64,000 nt of DNA from Coprinopsis marcescibilis (taxonomy: Eukaryota > Basidiomycota > Agaricomycetes > Agaricales > Psathyrellaceae). The stretch spans positions 1-64,000 of the forward strand of contig ML210321.1 in the NCBI GenBank assembly GCA_004369085.1. Direction: 5' to 3'. Below are positions 1 to 16,746 of the stretch, one piece after another. The notes beneath the pieces were generated by a model. The model had not been told where the DNA came from. It was given only the letters and a program-made list of their open reading frames with translations, and searched no databases. Within the stretch, counting starts at the first letter, position 1. Each line of letters opens with the position of its first letter. The translations under genes and the position numbers were made by a program.

Positions 1-781
1 CACAAATTGGAAGGATCTCGGTGCCCAAAAAGACAATGAGCCTTCTGTTTTTATTGCACATATCAGTTCCCCCACTCTATTCCTTACGCAGTGCTGATAA
101 TACCGAAAATGCTGAACCTCAAGTTAAAAAGACGCCTTCTTTCGTTCTCGAACCATAGACCGTTTGAGGAAGGGATTCAGGGGAACCCATTATTCACTGC
201 ACTACTGTGCCTTTGAAATTTGTCAAAGGACGTGATGTGGTCGCGATCCAAGCGAGATCTCGCTGTCTTGATTTGGATCGCAATCGATCATGCCGGCATC
301 AGTCCGGCTTAGTAATCTTGGTGCAGACTTGGTTTTCCTCTCAGGGACTTGTTTCCGGGTCACGTTTGGGATTTGCTTAGGATTTGCGCTAAGATAGGCG
401 CTGGTTCAGAGACAGACATCGCCCTTTCTTCTCAGAAAAAGACTGGCGTCGTTGAATATGTCGTACACTAAGTAGTAGTTATGAGTTAGCTAGTTGCTAT
501 TCTATCCATCCGTTAAATATGCTCAGGGTCTATTTACGTAGTTCGTAATGTCCGAAAAGTGTGCAATGTCGAGTGATGTTTGTAAAGCATGTATGTGGGG
601 AGCGTAGCTACCGAGGCAAGCAGTAGAAGCGTCGGATGCATAGTTTGTATGTTTGTGAAGTGGTCAGGGGAAGTGAGTGAATGCAGCAATGGTGCAAAAG
701 AGGATACGAGACCCAAAATAATAGGAATACAGAAAGGTCCAGCGATGACACCGTGTTCGCGATATTTCCCTTGAGGTTTAA
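1..781. other. 3' flank of the SKN1/KRE6 gene
   Basis: No supported gene. Frames at 534-788 (minus) and 589-774 (plus) overlap the 3' end of the SKN1/KRE6 gene and carry no motif. Confidence 0.4.
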
Positions 782-3755
782 CTAGCATTGGTCAACCAGG
801 CTATTCCTGGGCCAAGCTTGTCCTGCATCTGCCCAGGTCGTAATGTTCGGATTCGAATATACGTCCTTGTACCTAGGGACATATTCGTTAAGACCAATCA
901 CAAACACAACGGAAATAGAAGGACTACCCACGTTTCGATATATGCGGCAGTGGGATAATCCGGTGGATTACACCCAATATTCCTCACTTGGTTGGCAGGC
1001 TGATACACCCGGATCCAATCAACACTCATGGTCGTCGGGAAAGTCAACAACTCGTATTCGATCGTGCCAAAGTTTTCCGAGAATCCCAAGTTGGCAATAA
1101 TGTACTACATAAGCTTTCAGCCACGCATCCTAGGCAGACAAAGCAGATATAACTCACCATAGGCTCACGGCTAATCAGTCTTTCCCCGATTTCAGTCGCA
1201 GTGTCGCCATCCATCGCAGCCTGGAATAGAGTCCATGCTCTCTGTCCATCGTTGATCCATGTGATATACCCATCATCGAACCTTATATCACACATAAGTA
1301 CGATGAGCACGGCCCTTGCAAATGTGGAAGACCGACATACCCAGATTTGTATTCGAATCCATATACCGCAAAGTCCCCATCAGTTAGTTCGTACGCTCTC
1401 TGGTTTGTCAACGACAGTCCACTAGTCGTCTGCTGCCAAACACCTAAGAGAGAGAAGAAACCCGCACGGTTATCATCCATACAGTCTTGCAAAGAAGATT
1501 GAAGTGTCAACTTACCACCAACATATGTATTATATTCCGTCAGTGCCGGGTCATCAAATTCGACTTCGCCGGAAGTATTGTGTATGGCATATTGGGCCTT
1601 AAACGAAAGAAACAAAAGCGACGAAGGAAATTTGAAAGTCAGCATCATTCCACCTCGCTCGGAGCGCTCGAGAGTCTCTGTCCACTCACGTTATAAGGAG
1701 CCCACTGTGCTGACAACGAAACCACTCCCTGCCCATCATGAATTGCAGCCTCAAACAGATCGATCTCTGGAGCAGCACGTCCCACAAACCGCCCATCCCT
1801 GACCGGTCCTGGATGTGCCTCTCCCCCACACGTACAAGCCGCTGGATAGAGCGTTTTGGTCAGCAAGGTGTCACTCCATACAATGAAATATAATTTGACG
1901 GGTAAGATCAAAGAGGCTGTTCCACTTACACAACCGCTGACCCGGAAGATACGACTTGAGGCAAACGACCGATCAGAGACCCGGTGATACAGAAGAAAGA
2001 AACCGGTAGCTCACCAAGACGTCCCCGTTGTACGGATCCCCGTTTTCCAATGCGGCAATAGGCTCATTGAGACCGGGATATGTCTGGTTGGGAAGTGTCC
2101 CGACATTACAAGAATCGTAGCTGTAGGGCCACTGAGCGCCAGATTGCAGTGCATCGATCAGTTGTGGCGATCTTCCGGAGATGGATAACATCGACTTACG
2201 AGTCCTTCAAGAGATGCTCCGTATCCTGCGCGCCCGAGGTTTCCCATAGTCCAACTAAGATCGACAGATTTGAAACGCATTCATAGAGATCCGCTTGCAA
2301 ATAACTCACATCGCAGGCCACAATCCACTAATGACGCGCTGTTAGCGGATGGCATCAATGAGAAGTATACAGAACGACGTACGAGATGGTGTTTGACCCA
2401 GGAAGACGCACAGAAGCTGTTGGAGTTCAGACATTCGCTGAGTAAATGCATTATCACAAGCCAAACATACCCTCAATCAATCCTCCCGTAAAGCAGAACT
2501 TGTTCCTAAATAAGGCATAAGGAAGTTTGAAGGCAATGCAAAGAGATCCTGAGCTCACCATGTCTGTATCTGGACGGTGGTCGTAAGTAATTTGAATCAC
2601 GAGTCCGGCATAGAAACCAACGGCAACTTACCATGCCAGATTTGTATTCCAGGTTATGGTTGAGTTCTCGGTTAGCCACGCGATCCAGCGTCAGCTGAAG
2701 GTGTCCACCATTTGTTGTTACTAAAAATAGATCAGCTTCTAATTCCAACACGAGCAACATATGATGCTCACCTTGTGCAGGGTCGTACCACTCCAGATCC
2801 CTCTGAGTAACACAAATACAGGTAGTTGTCAATGGGTGCAAGGGGGGTAACGAAAGGAAGGGAAGACATACCGTCCCCCAGTAGTGTAGGTCCACCGCTT
2901 CCCAATAAGGGTCGTCTCCAGGATAGAATGTCCTTCCGTCAGTGTTGAACTCGTCCGAGAACACCAGGACGAGCTCTTCCCCGGTGCGGTAAGAAGATTT
3001 CGTGTAAGCCTCAGGTGGGGTATCGCGGTCGATAAGTCCATAGTTCCCGGGAATGGCAGGCACTTGTCCCGTCGCATTAATTCCTCCTAAATTAAATCCT
3101 CCTTGCGTCGTTTGCGGCCTCTTCAAGAATTCGGATAGAACAGGGTAGGCTTTGCATGACCGTTAAGCACAGGCTTCGAGAGCCAAAGCTGTTAGAAATG
3201 ACGTACCGACACTGCGCATCGGTAAGGCACTTGATGAGCGTAAGGAACGGTTGGCGAAAGATGTAATGCTTACAATAAAGCCACTATCCCCGTCATCAGC
3301 AGCGTCAGACACCCCACGTTAGAGAACCCGCGAAACGAAACGCCTCCAATCCCATCCTCCTTATCCTTGACCGGGTCTGGGTTGTGCAGGTCATCGTCTG
3401 GCTCCTTGACCTCTATCAGCAATGGCGTCCCCCATGTTTGCGGTGACGGCGACAGGTTGTATTGGGAGTACTGCAATATTATAAGCTTCAAATTATCTTC
3501 GTGTCGGGTAGACGCACCTTTTCGGATAGTAGCTGCGACGAATGCCTATAATACTACTCCCGAATCAGGGCATGAGCCCAAGTTATAGATAAACCAAAAC
3601 CAACTCACCGAATCTGCTCTCGACAACGCAGGGGCTGGAGAGCCGGAGTAACTCCCCATCGAATTCACCCTAGGAGCATTAGGATGCTGCTTCATGTGAA
3701 GGGCCTGTATGCTGCCATTTGAACTGCGCGACGACGATGAGGAGGGGGGCTTCAT
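782..3755 (-). CDS. KRE6: SKN1/KRE6-type beta-1,6-glucan synthesis protein (GH16 fold)
   Basis: Type II membrane glycoside hydrolase/transglycosylase of the SKN1/KRE6 family, needed for beta-1,6-glucan in the cell wall and acting in the secretory pathway. Multi-exon on the minus strand. The N-terminus is Ser-rich and cytosolic (MKPPSSSSSRSSNGSI), followed by one membrane anchor (GCLTLLMTGIVALL near 3275-3315). The catalytic region then reads in order: VFSDEFNTDGRTFYPGDD and DLEWYDP (about 2780-3000), WPYSYDSCNVGTLPNQT (about 2070-2130), CTCGGEAHPGP, and the GH16 signature PEIDLFEA (about 1765-1790) with both catalytic Glu and the middle Asp present. The C-terminus VDWIRVYQP is followed by a short intron and a last exon ending WPRNSLVDQC with a stop at 782-784. 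The start at 3755 is the first ATG that gives the Ser-rich tail; an upstream coding exon cannot be excluded. Family assignment is secure; the symbol KRE6 rather than SKN1 is a convention. Confidence 0.9.
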
Positions 3756-4860
3756 GGTCGTTCCAACGAAGGAGCGGAGAAACCTGACACGAACGTGGAA
3801 ATGTTCAGAAAGGGTGGAGCAATGATGACTGCATAGTAGTGTCCATTTCAAGCATGGGCAGAGAATAGCACACTGCGGTCAGAGCCTGAGAACAACTTTT
3901 GAGATCTTCGAATCTGCCGCTAATTGACCACCGTTTTCGGAGTTACCCGGCGCTATTCTTGGACACACCACACACTCAACGATCATCTGGCGCTTGCCAG
4001 TCCATAGTCCCAATATCCTCCACAACAGTCCTGTATTGTATTTTCACGCACTTCGAGTTACCAGGTGCTAATAGAACTGGACTTGTTCTCGAACCCTTTA
4101 GAATAGCCTAGGAACCTCCACATCCGATATTGATCATTCCGGACGTAGCAACAACAGATTGCTCGACATGAACGTGACACGCCGGTGCGTCCGCCACAGA
4201 GATGGGTGTATCTGCGGCAAACGAGTCCTTGAAGCTGTTCCCCCGGTTTGGCATCTATCCCCGCCCAGGCAAAGCAGCAAAAGCTTTTGACTTCGAATGC
4301 CGTGATAGATGGAGCTTATTGCTGATAAGTATGAGCCTGACGAATGCCGAGGTTTCGTCAGATCACACAGCCCGACGAGTGCGTACGCCCCAAGCGCCCG
4401 GTTGCGACCACCACTCCGTTTCCATCCAACCAGCCACGGATACAAGCCTAGAACCCACCGAGCGTGGCCACCTCATGTCTACCACACCCACATAATGTTC
4501 TCGTCAAGATACCCACGCTCGAAACAAGCTCATCGGAAGACCATCCCATCCCTGCCAGGGTACAACAATAAGCTCTGCGGCTTCGCTTCGCCTTCTAGAG
4601 AATAAATCCCCTCAACGTCACTTCTTACACCATCAAAAAAGATAGAAAGGAAAGAATACGCACCCAAATCTTAACCCCGGCACCTCACATCGAAGGAGAA
4701 GTAGAAGAAGCGGAGACATTAGTCAATGCAAGGAGCTGCCTATCACCGACCGCAAGCAGTCGGGGTTTCTCAGTTGTCCTTTGCACTTGTCAACGTACAA
4801 GCTATATTCATTGAACCAGCCCAAGTAAGATGAAACAAAGCCGTATCCTATCTGTCAAGG
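3756..4860. other. intergenic region upstream of the SKN1/KRE6 gene
   Basis: About 1.1 kb between two minus-strand genes. It should contain the promoter and 5' leader of the glucan-synthesis gene. Open frames of about 100 codons on both strands (4134-4445 minus, 4202-4495 plus) have no recognisable motif, signal peptide or codon pattern, and I treat them as chance. Confidence 0.4.
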
Positions 4861-6285
4861 TCAAGGGAGCCACAAGGCCAGATAGTTACAGGGCGATCGA
4901 GAAGCGTGGTGCCCCGGCATACCTTGCCCGTAAAATGGAAACCCCACCCTAACCGACTTTTTTCCGCCCTGTTTACACAACATCCGAGTCCTGACGGGCA
5001 TACGTTGGCCTGCCAATGAACTCGGGCCTCGCAAAAACCATCTCAGTAGGACTTCTCTCTTTAACATGACTTTGAGGTGCTAAAATATACAAAATCAATC
5101 CTCAGAATATACCCCGAACGAGAACTGATGGAATACGCACGTTCAGGTATTGGGACTGGATCCGTATGAATCCAAGAATCCCCTCGAATGCGATCACGGG
5201 AGAGCAGGGTATACAGCAGCGTGCAGCTATAGATGTTTCCCAGTGGCATCATGAAAGAAAACGCGACTAGGGCAACGCATCAATATGGTTGAGTTACGGA
5301 GCTATATGCGGTCCATACCGAGTGTACTGGGGATACAAGCATGGGTGATGAGCGCAGCAAGAGCAAACACAGTAGGTATGCATCCGGTCTGAATGGCCAA
5401 CGACGTGAGTTTCTTGATCATACTGCAAAGGGAATTGCTCGTGGAGTGAACAAATAAGATAAATCAACAACCTCCGCATACCTCCTGGTCTCTTGATCGT
5501 GAATTGGGGACTCCCATAGACTATGAATTAGATTCCCAGTGACTAACATATTTGATATGACCCCTCCAGTCAATGATCCCCTTCGCATCCAAGCCTCAGC
5601 AAGAACCATGAAACGATATGCATCTTGACTCACAAAGAAAACCGGGTTTTTCGAAACCCGTCGTCCACCTTGTTGTGAACAATCAACACGGCCCCAGAAG
5701 CCATTGTGAATATAAACTAACGATGGCTTGTAAGTGGGGAAGGCTGAGTATGCGAGGAAGTGACTGACTGTAATAACTGCGCAAATGAGCAAAATTGGAC
5801 TCCAGACGCGGTTGAGGGTGCTATAGAGTGTCAGCCAACGACGATTCAGCGAAAGCCAACCAGAGCGAACGTACAAATTCCAATATCTGTGGATCATGAA
5901 GCATCTGACAACGAAACTAACAATACCAGTAGTGAAAACATCGATCGGAAAGGGCCAACTGAACTCTTCTGAAGCCCCCCAATTACTCAAGAGGGCCTAT
6001 ACGTGTTGTTTACGGTTAGTAGCTGTAAGCTACAACACACGAGCGCAAGGCGAACAAATTGCAAAGCGAGGTACGTACCACGTAGACCATAGCACAAGCA
6101 GACAGCGAGGCAACAATATCCAACCCAAAACACACCAGCACTGACACCCAAACCTTTTTGGGATCTTCTTTTCTTCTTTTGCTCAACCAGTACCGGAGAA
6201 AAATATCACACTCCAATGCAAAAAACCCGATGTTCAAGTAGGAGCCCATGAGAAGAAACCTAACACGACCCGGCTCTCTCAGCAT
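4861..6285 (-). CDS. seven-transmembrane DUF6534-type membrane protein
   Basis: Multi-pass membrane protein of a family greatly expanded in Agaricomycetes; no function is established. The start at 6285 is chosen because the family begins with a first helix preceded by a small motif, here FLLMGSYLNIGFFALECDIF. The second helix is VWVSVLVCFGLDIVASLSA. The following exon (5990 downward) reads WGASEEFSWPFPIDVFTTGIVSFVVR, then a Trp-containing loop and another helix (SPILLICAVITVSHFLAYSAF). The C-terminal half shows the domain pattern: a short helix with SLTGGVISNMLVTGNLIHSLW, TSLAIQTGCIPTVFALAALI, then MPLGNIYSCTLLYTLLSRDRIR where the family usually has a Y-NSLL-LN-R motif. The last intron (gtgcgt...tttag) joins IPE to HLKVMLKREV and the frame stops at 4861. 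Exon borders in the middle are approximate. Confidence 0.7.
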
Positions 6286-9075
6286 GGCTGTCCATAGGTC
6301 TGATAACTGCCACAAGAACTCACGAAACGTTGACTCTTGACGACATAGTCGCTTTATCAAGATGGTGATTACATGAGTTGGTGGAACAGCATAAAGGTCC
6401 TGAAGGAGGAGGTGGGTCGCCGGGAGAAAATCTAGCAGTGGTGGGGTTGGTCGGAATATACTTGTAGTATTCACTGATTCCTTCTATGGTCGTCCCCTAC
6501 ATAACGGCAAACAGCAGTCAGCAGCAAGATCTTTCGTTTTACTGTCATTCCTAAAGATTCAGTTCAAGAAATCGCGTTCGATCGGCATAGCGTCGCATCG
6601 CATGTCGTCTGCTCATTGTGCAGGAAATGAGTAGAGCGAAAGATAGAGGCGTTGAGGCTGAAAGCATGGTGACTCCGCAAGTTGATCTGAGTCACGCGAA
6701 CGGCACCATCGGTCCGATTCTGAAGAATCCCACCAGGGAGCGGCACTGTAATGAGGGCCACATTTTCGGGACCAAAAATCTAAGCGAAGTCCATGAACAA
6801 AGTTTGTATCTTATCTACGGATTCTGGGAGCACCCGTACTTAACCCTCTGTGCCGTTGTAAACCCATCCCAATATGAAAAGTTTGTTGAAGGATTTACAA
6901 ATAATTTTGGAAACCTACAAATATCAGGGCCCCACTCAAGGTGCTTTTGTCTCTGCCAGCCATAGTGACCGTTACCGCCTTGGACCAGGCTGCACTATTA
7001 TGAGACTTTAAGAATTCGACATAAATCCTTCAACAAACGTAACCTATTGTCCAAGGGTTTTGATGGCGTAGGACTTATTGTTTGAGGTTGACATTTGGGC
7101 CACCCAGAAATGCGCACCAGAATGTTGTATTTGAGGAAGCATTTTTGAAGAGACTAAATAGATCCATCGCTGCAGCGAAGAGGATCCACTTGAATTGAAT
7201 GGCTCGTCTTTACAGGGAAACGGAGATCCGCAAGAAGGTAAGATCTCTTAGCCTTTATTTTCTGGACCGAGTCTCCTCTGGCGACCGCAAATGTCACTTT
7301 CTCGAGAGTCGAAAGAGGCGCCCACACACATCACGGTCAAGCAATGCTGAAGGGTCACCGTATGAGCCATTGGAGAGACCAGGAGGCCGGAAGGAAATAT
7401 AAGGGAGCACTACACTGCACTAGCATGATTGTGTTTCATCGAAATCAAATGGTAAATCTGTACGAGGCATCCTATAGCAATGTCCTGAAGAGGCAGTCTA
7501 GATGTAGCTAGCCCCTAAATGCTGTCTATGGTACAAAGTTGGCGATTCGTGTATTCAAAATTGGGCGCTTAGCAGAGCGGACCCAGCGGGGCACCCTGTT
7601 GAGATACGATCCTGCCCAGCCTAGTTGCTTTTGGGTACCGACAGTCTCTAACTAGTCCAATATAGATCTGGATTCTGAATCGATTGTTGACTGTTAGCAA
7701 ATCCACTCATCTTTACAACCGCATGGTTGAATAGGCTCGAGTTGTCTGCTCGCCCCGTCTTGGTCACAATACTTTTGCTTATATCCCCAACCTTGCAATG
7801 ATCGCATTAATGTGGTCACAGTATTAGTGGATGTTTTGCTTCTTTAATCAAGTGCGAGCTTCCAGGCGAAGAGCTTAAGGAATATGTGAACCAATCGGGT
7901 GTTTGTGCCCCTTCCAATGATTCCTCGGCGTTCTAACACATATGCAGACGAAGGCTCCGAATGCTGCTCTTGGTGCGCCTGGGTCCATCCACACATCCAC
8001 ACATCCATTGATCCACTAGAGAGATAGATAACATCCACTCAACCATCCGACATAACATGACGCCACCTTGTTTTGGACAGCGAAGCAATGGAGAAGTCGA
8101 CAAACCTTTGAAAACCAAATCACAGGTTCGTCGGAGTGCTGAGTTTGGGGTAGCAGTTGCTTTATTCTGATCCTGCCAATGAAGGCGTGGCCGATGAGCT
8201 TCCCGGGACCCAGGTATCGTTTTCGGATAAGGCCAACTCCCAATTGGTTGCTTGTTCCTCCAGCTGTATGTATGACAGACTCGGACGTGACGCAAGTTCG
8301 TACGATCAGAAAGGACGAGGCATTCCGATGTTATGGGTGGGTACGTACTCTAGTGCTCGGCTTGGGGGACCCCAACGTACTCGATTTCTTCATTTAACTT
8401 TCAGAGAACTGAAGCGAGTTTACTTGAAGCTAAATGAACTACTTATCGAACATAGCTTCGTGACGTAGAATAAACGGGCGTTGGAATCATGAAACTCAGC
8501 ACACCACAAGCTCAGGAGTAGAACCTGAAGCTTGAAGCTTTCATGTGCAAAAATGATCAATCCATCCCTCTTCCGTTTTCGGGCCCCATCGAGAACTGTT
8601 TATGGCCCTTCCGATATTCTGAAGAGACAGCCCTGGGCCCTAAATGCGCCACCGGTACGAACGGTTGTCGGTACAGAAAACTTCCATACCTCAACCCCAG
8701 CCCCACATCGTCATCCAGCTCCTGCTTGAGTCTCCGCCACCTCCCTTAAACAAATTTCTCTAACGTTATCACAGCGTGTTCCTACTAGTCACCGTAACCC
8801 CAAAACGTATGCCAACCCAATAATCAATGAGTAATGTGGTCGTGTGCACCCAAATGCGCAAACGAACGTCAAATCTTGGCACGAACATGCGTCGAAAGGG
8901 TTTGCTTGGCACATATGGTGGGTGGAAAAGTGGAGCTTGGCGGGAGTATTAACGGGATTAAATGGTTCCTTGGCGGGGCAGCATGTATAAGAAGAAAGAT
9001 AAGGTCAAAAATTTCACCTGGAGTACCCGACTGTTTCTACATTCTCCCTGCTAGAAGCCACCAATTCTTGTCGCG
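6286..9075. other. 2.8-kb gene-poor interval
   Basis: No gene could be supported. The longest candidate frame (ATG at 6627 to 6965, plus strand, about 112 codons) has no domain, signal peptide or flanking exon that I recognise. A small ACATCC repeat lies near 7988-8010. The last few hundred bases must hold the ENA-type ATPase promoter. Confidence 0.4.
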
Positions 9076-13368
<4,293 letters not shown>

Positions 13369-13419
13369 GGTCGACTGAGCCATGGCCCACTGATCACGTT
13401 TGAGATGGGCCATGACTTA

Positions 13420-13575
13420 TCGGGGTGTGGAGGTGAGGGAGTAGAGGGAGGCGTGGTGGTGAGTAGTGGTTTGGAGCGTGATGGTCGTGGTGTGGATTGC
13501 GGTGGTGGTGGTAGTGTTGGTGGTAGTAAGGATTGTGTTGGTGGTAATGGTGGTAATGATAGTGTTGGGCGCAGT
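13420..13575 (+). repeat. GGTGGT-rich degenerate minisatellite in the ENA1 3' flank
   Basis: About 150 bases of imperfect GGTGGTAGT / GGTGGTAAT units with strong G-over-C strand bias, starting about 50 bp after the ATPase stop. A long frame through it is only the translation of the repeat. Confidence 0.7.
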
Positions 13576-14052
13576 GGTGCTCAGGGCATGAGGGTGCGGT
13601 CAACCTTTCTAGTTGATGTTTCGCTCACTTCAAATGCTCGTTTTCCCTTTTCTTCGATCTGGCTTGACCGCTACGGATATTTCTTCTGCCTTTTTTCACC
13701 TCTTCCTTCTATCTCGTTCACCTCAAAATTTTCAATCGCCTGTTCTCATCCTGCCTTTCTCCTTTATATTGCTTCGCGCTCTTTTTGCTCAATCTCGGAG
13801 TTGCGAAGCTTGACAAAGAGATTGACTGCTTGTTCTAGTTTTAATCTTGCATTCTGTATGTGTTATACGTTGTGTAGATGTGCAAATGGATGTTTTTGTT
13901 GGAAAAATGGATTCGAAATACCTGAACGCGTGGAAATGACTCATGTAGGGCATACTTAATGACATGCATGCCTCAAGTGCTGGCATGTTACTTGTGAATT
14001 GGCTAAATCTAACCAAAGCGCTGCGTGGATGCTACCTTTGTAATGACGTTCA

Positions 14053-14139
14053 TCGGATATGGTGTAACGGCTAACATTGCCGCCTCTCATCCATGAACAG
14101 TTTCCGCGGCAGCTCGGGGTTCGATTCCCCGTTTCCGAA
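14053..14139 (+). tRNA. tRNA-Glu (anticodon CTC) with a 15-nt intron
   Basis: Cloverleaf read by eye: acceptor TCGGATA (14053-14059) pairs with TTTCCGA (14132-14138) with one T-T mismatch. D-arm GTGT/ACAT encloses AACGGCTA. Anticodon stem GCCGC/GCGGC, loop C-T-CTC-A with anticodon CTC at 14086-14088. The sequence between position 37 and position 38 (14090-14104) is a 15-nt intron at the canonical tRNA intron site. T-arm is CGGGG-TTCGATT-CCCCG; discriminator base A. A T-run follows immediately. The body resembles fungal tRNA-Glu (TGGTGTAACGGCTA in the D-arm). Confidence 0.92.
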
Positions 14140-14141
14140 TC

Positions 14142-14147
14142 TTTTTT
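14142..14147 (+). terminator. RNA polymerase III terminator of the tRNA-Glu gene
   Basis: Six consecutive T residues three bases after the tRNA 3' end. Confidence 0.85.
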
Positions 14148-14635
14148 ATTTCTTGCTTCCTGCGACCTTGTCCTGACTCCTTGGCGGCTGGTCTGCTGTA
14201 ATTGAATATTGGACAGGTGTGATCTTCAGCATTTAAATAGAGAAAATGTGGAGCTCAGAACGAGAAGACCGGCGGAAGAAGCAGACGGTTCCAACAGTAA
14301 GTGAATTCAACGGGCTGCTCTTCAAAGTTCCCGCCGCACTGATCGCTATTTGCAAGGCACTCAGTGGTCACATTCTTTCGCTCTCAACTCGTCCAGAACA
14401 CCTCAAACAATACCAGCGTGAGACGCCTTCACGCCAGATATGTCTAGTTCAAGCCAATCTCTTGGCTATTCGTTTCGTTCCAGCTCCAAACCGAGGCATA
14501 ATAGGTTTACCACTGCTTCTCAACTCGAATTTCGGAACTTTGCTCGAGGTTGTAAAACCAGCTGGAGTTCCCAGTGGCAACCTTGTATTCTCTCGCTTTC
14601 AGTGCACCTTCCAGTAAACACTCGGCAAAGTTACA

Positions 14636-15357
14636 ATGCGCCTCGAATACCTCCAAACAGGGGCCATAAGCTCTACCTTGAGTCCTGGCGACGCTGAGAA
14701 AGTTCGAGGGCTAGTTGAAAAGGTAAGCTGTCCCGCTCGAACATGTCTGCAACCCACGTCCTAGACCAGTTTTATAGGGAGCCCTTGCATTGGAGCAAGG
14801 AGACGCTAGTACTATGTTAGACCTGTACACCGACGACGCCATTGCCCATGCTCCAGGGCTCCCATCTACTCAGCCTACTCGTCAATCAAAGCAGCAATTC
14901 TATGCTTGGCTAATGAATGCCTCAAATGGGATGAATTTCATGTATGTGTAGCCAGTAGGCTATTTCTGTTGCGACGCAGCTTACTGTATTTATTTCGCGG
15001 ATATTAGTCTCCAAGATCGTTCGTATAGGCCTTTGAACCTCGAAAGTTTTGATGCGCTTTACTGAGCCTGACCATTAGTTCAAGTCGACGATAAACGAGT
15101 TATTGTCAAGTACCAGACCGAGTTCACGTTGCAGGGTGGTTCGGTTCATAAAGGGGATTTCATCCTGACTGCCGATACTGTCAAGGTCTGTCAGTTTCCA
15201 ACCTCATTAGTACACCGTTCTGCATTTGGCGTAGCCTCATATCATGAAACAGGTCGGTGACGGATACAAGTTCTCTAGCTCAAGGCTCAGTGGGGATTTA
15301 TCTGCCTTGCTGCCATTGTGGGTTAAGAGTTCAGGTCCCATCCCTGCGCAGTGGTGA
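14636..15357 (+). CDS. NTF2-like family protein, copy A (intact)
   Basis: Small (about 140 aa) protein in five exons: 14636-14722, 14778-14941, an 11-nt micro-exon 15008-15018, 15079-15185 and 15253-15357. All joins use GT-AG sites and keep frame. The protein has MRLEYLQTG at the start; an acidic helix-like segment LALEQGDASTMLDLYTDDAI with APGLP; a Trp near WLMNASNGMNF; beta-strand-like IVKYQTEFTLQGGS; and the shared end LLPLWVKSSGPIPAQW. No signal peptide. The pattern of an N-terminal helix, a Tyr-Asp-Asp-rich turn and alternating strands suggests an NTF2/SnoaL-like cone fold. That fold is my inference; function and ligand are unknown. Five further copies lie in this window. Confidence 0.75.
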
Positions 15358-16746
15358 ATCAGGTTTTTGCTCGCGGGTTGTCGACAGGTATTAAGCGAAG
15401 TCACTGAACATTAAAGTGTATACTCTTGGGATGATAGCCTTCGCATTGTTATCGTGTCTCTACGTTTGATATGCATATCTTTAATGTGAGAGCTACTAGA
15501 TATCACTATCAATTCATGTATGATGACCTCTCTGAATTGATTTCTCTCTTTTACTTATCCGTCATGGACTCGCACATACGACAACAAACAAGAGAGAGCC
15601 CTGCGGCCCCTATTCGCGAATCTGATGCGACGCGACCGTGACGCGCCGACACATCAACGCATCATTTCGAATTCTTGATGATGCCGCCGTTCGGAGGCTC
15701 CAATCACTGCTGCCAGTGTCAGCCTGACCCTAACAAGTTCAAGGCCCAACTTTCGAGCTTACATCTGCTTACATCCTTTCCATCTCGCATTAGTCCGACC
15801 GGTTGTCTAACATCCGTATAGTACACAGTGCTTACCTTACCGATCCAACAGATCCGATAGATCGAATATCACTGGAATTGACATTCAAGTTTTTACAGCC
15901 TTTTTTCGCAGATTTGTGAGGACGCATTTACCCATTTTAAGCACCCACATCACAAGATGAAGCTGACCGGAGAGAACTGAATTGAATTGCCACTAGCATG
16001 ACCACCTGTTATCTAATTCAAGTTGGCCCAGGAACGATATTTGTGCGCTTGTGCCTACCTTAAAGCACATTTGGCAGTTGGTGTTCCTAGGCGTCCGTTA
16101 AAAGTGCTCTAAGGTGCGGTGCATTATATTCAACTGTATTGCTCTCAACTTCATTCATACTATTCGAGTGGCATGTGCCAAAATAGCTCCGCACACATTT
16201 CTTCAATGCAGGCCGAAGGCACACCAGTTATCTGATGTTCAGCTTTGGGGCGGCTCCGAACGAACCCGACAATTTAGTTTTGATACCGGTAACCCTGCGA
16301 ACCAATTGAATAGACTCCAAGCGAATGAGAAGCTCATACGTCACCGAAGACCTACCTATTCGTGCGAGAGGCTGGATTTATTCTAACTTGGTTTGCGAAC
16401 GAGAAATTATGAAGGGGCTTATCTGTCATGTCCTCTCATAGATGGTGTAAGTGGCAATGTCACGAATATAATTGTAAGGCGAACATGACCAAGCATAATG
16501 TTTCAGATATATCATACAATACTATCTCTATTCTATTCAGTTATTATGCTCTTATTCTCTCGTACCTCTGAAGTATGATGTCTACGGAAGTCACCGGACT
16601 TCGCATTTATGCAGGTTTAGCACCGGTCTGAAAAGTCAACCTCTAAATCGTATATATTCTCGGAATAAGCCATTGCAAAAGAACATCTTCCTCACTCTCT
16701 AACGATCTAAAAGATCTAAAAGTCAACGTTTATAGACCATCCCATC
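15358..16746. other. 1.4-kb intergenic between NTF2-like copies A and B
   Basis: No coding signal found. The stretch near 16650 (TATATATTCTC), about 90 bp upstream of copy B, may serve as its core promoter. Confidence 0.35.

Noticed and set aside
6618..6965. 115-codon plus-strand frame
   Set aside because: Starts at GTG; from the first ATG about 112 codons remain with no recognisable feature.
13405..13959. 184-codon Gly/Val-rich frame
   Set aside because: Its first third is the GGTGGT repeat; the rest lies in the 3' flank of the ATPase gene and shows no domain.
14246..14617. 123-codon frame upstream of NTF2-like copy A
   Set aside because: No motif, no partner exon, overlaps the likely promoter.
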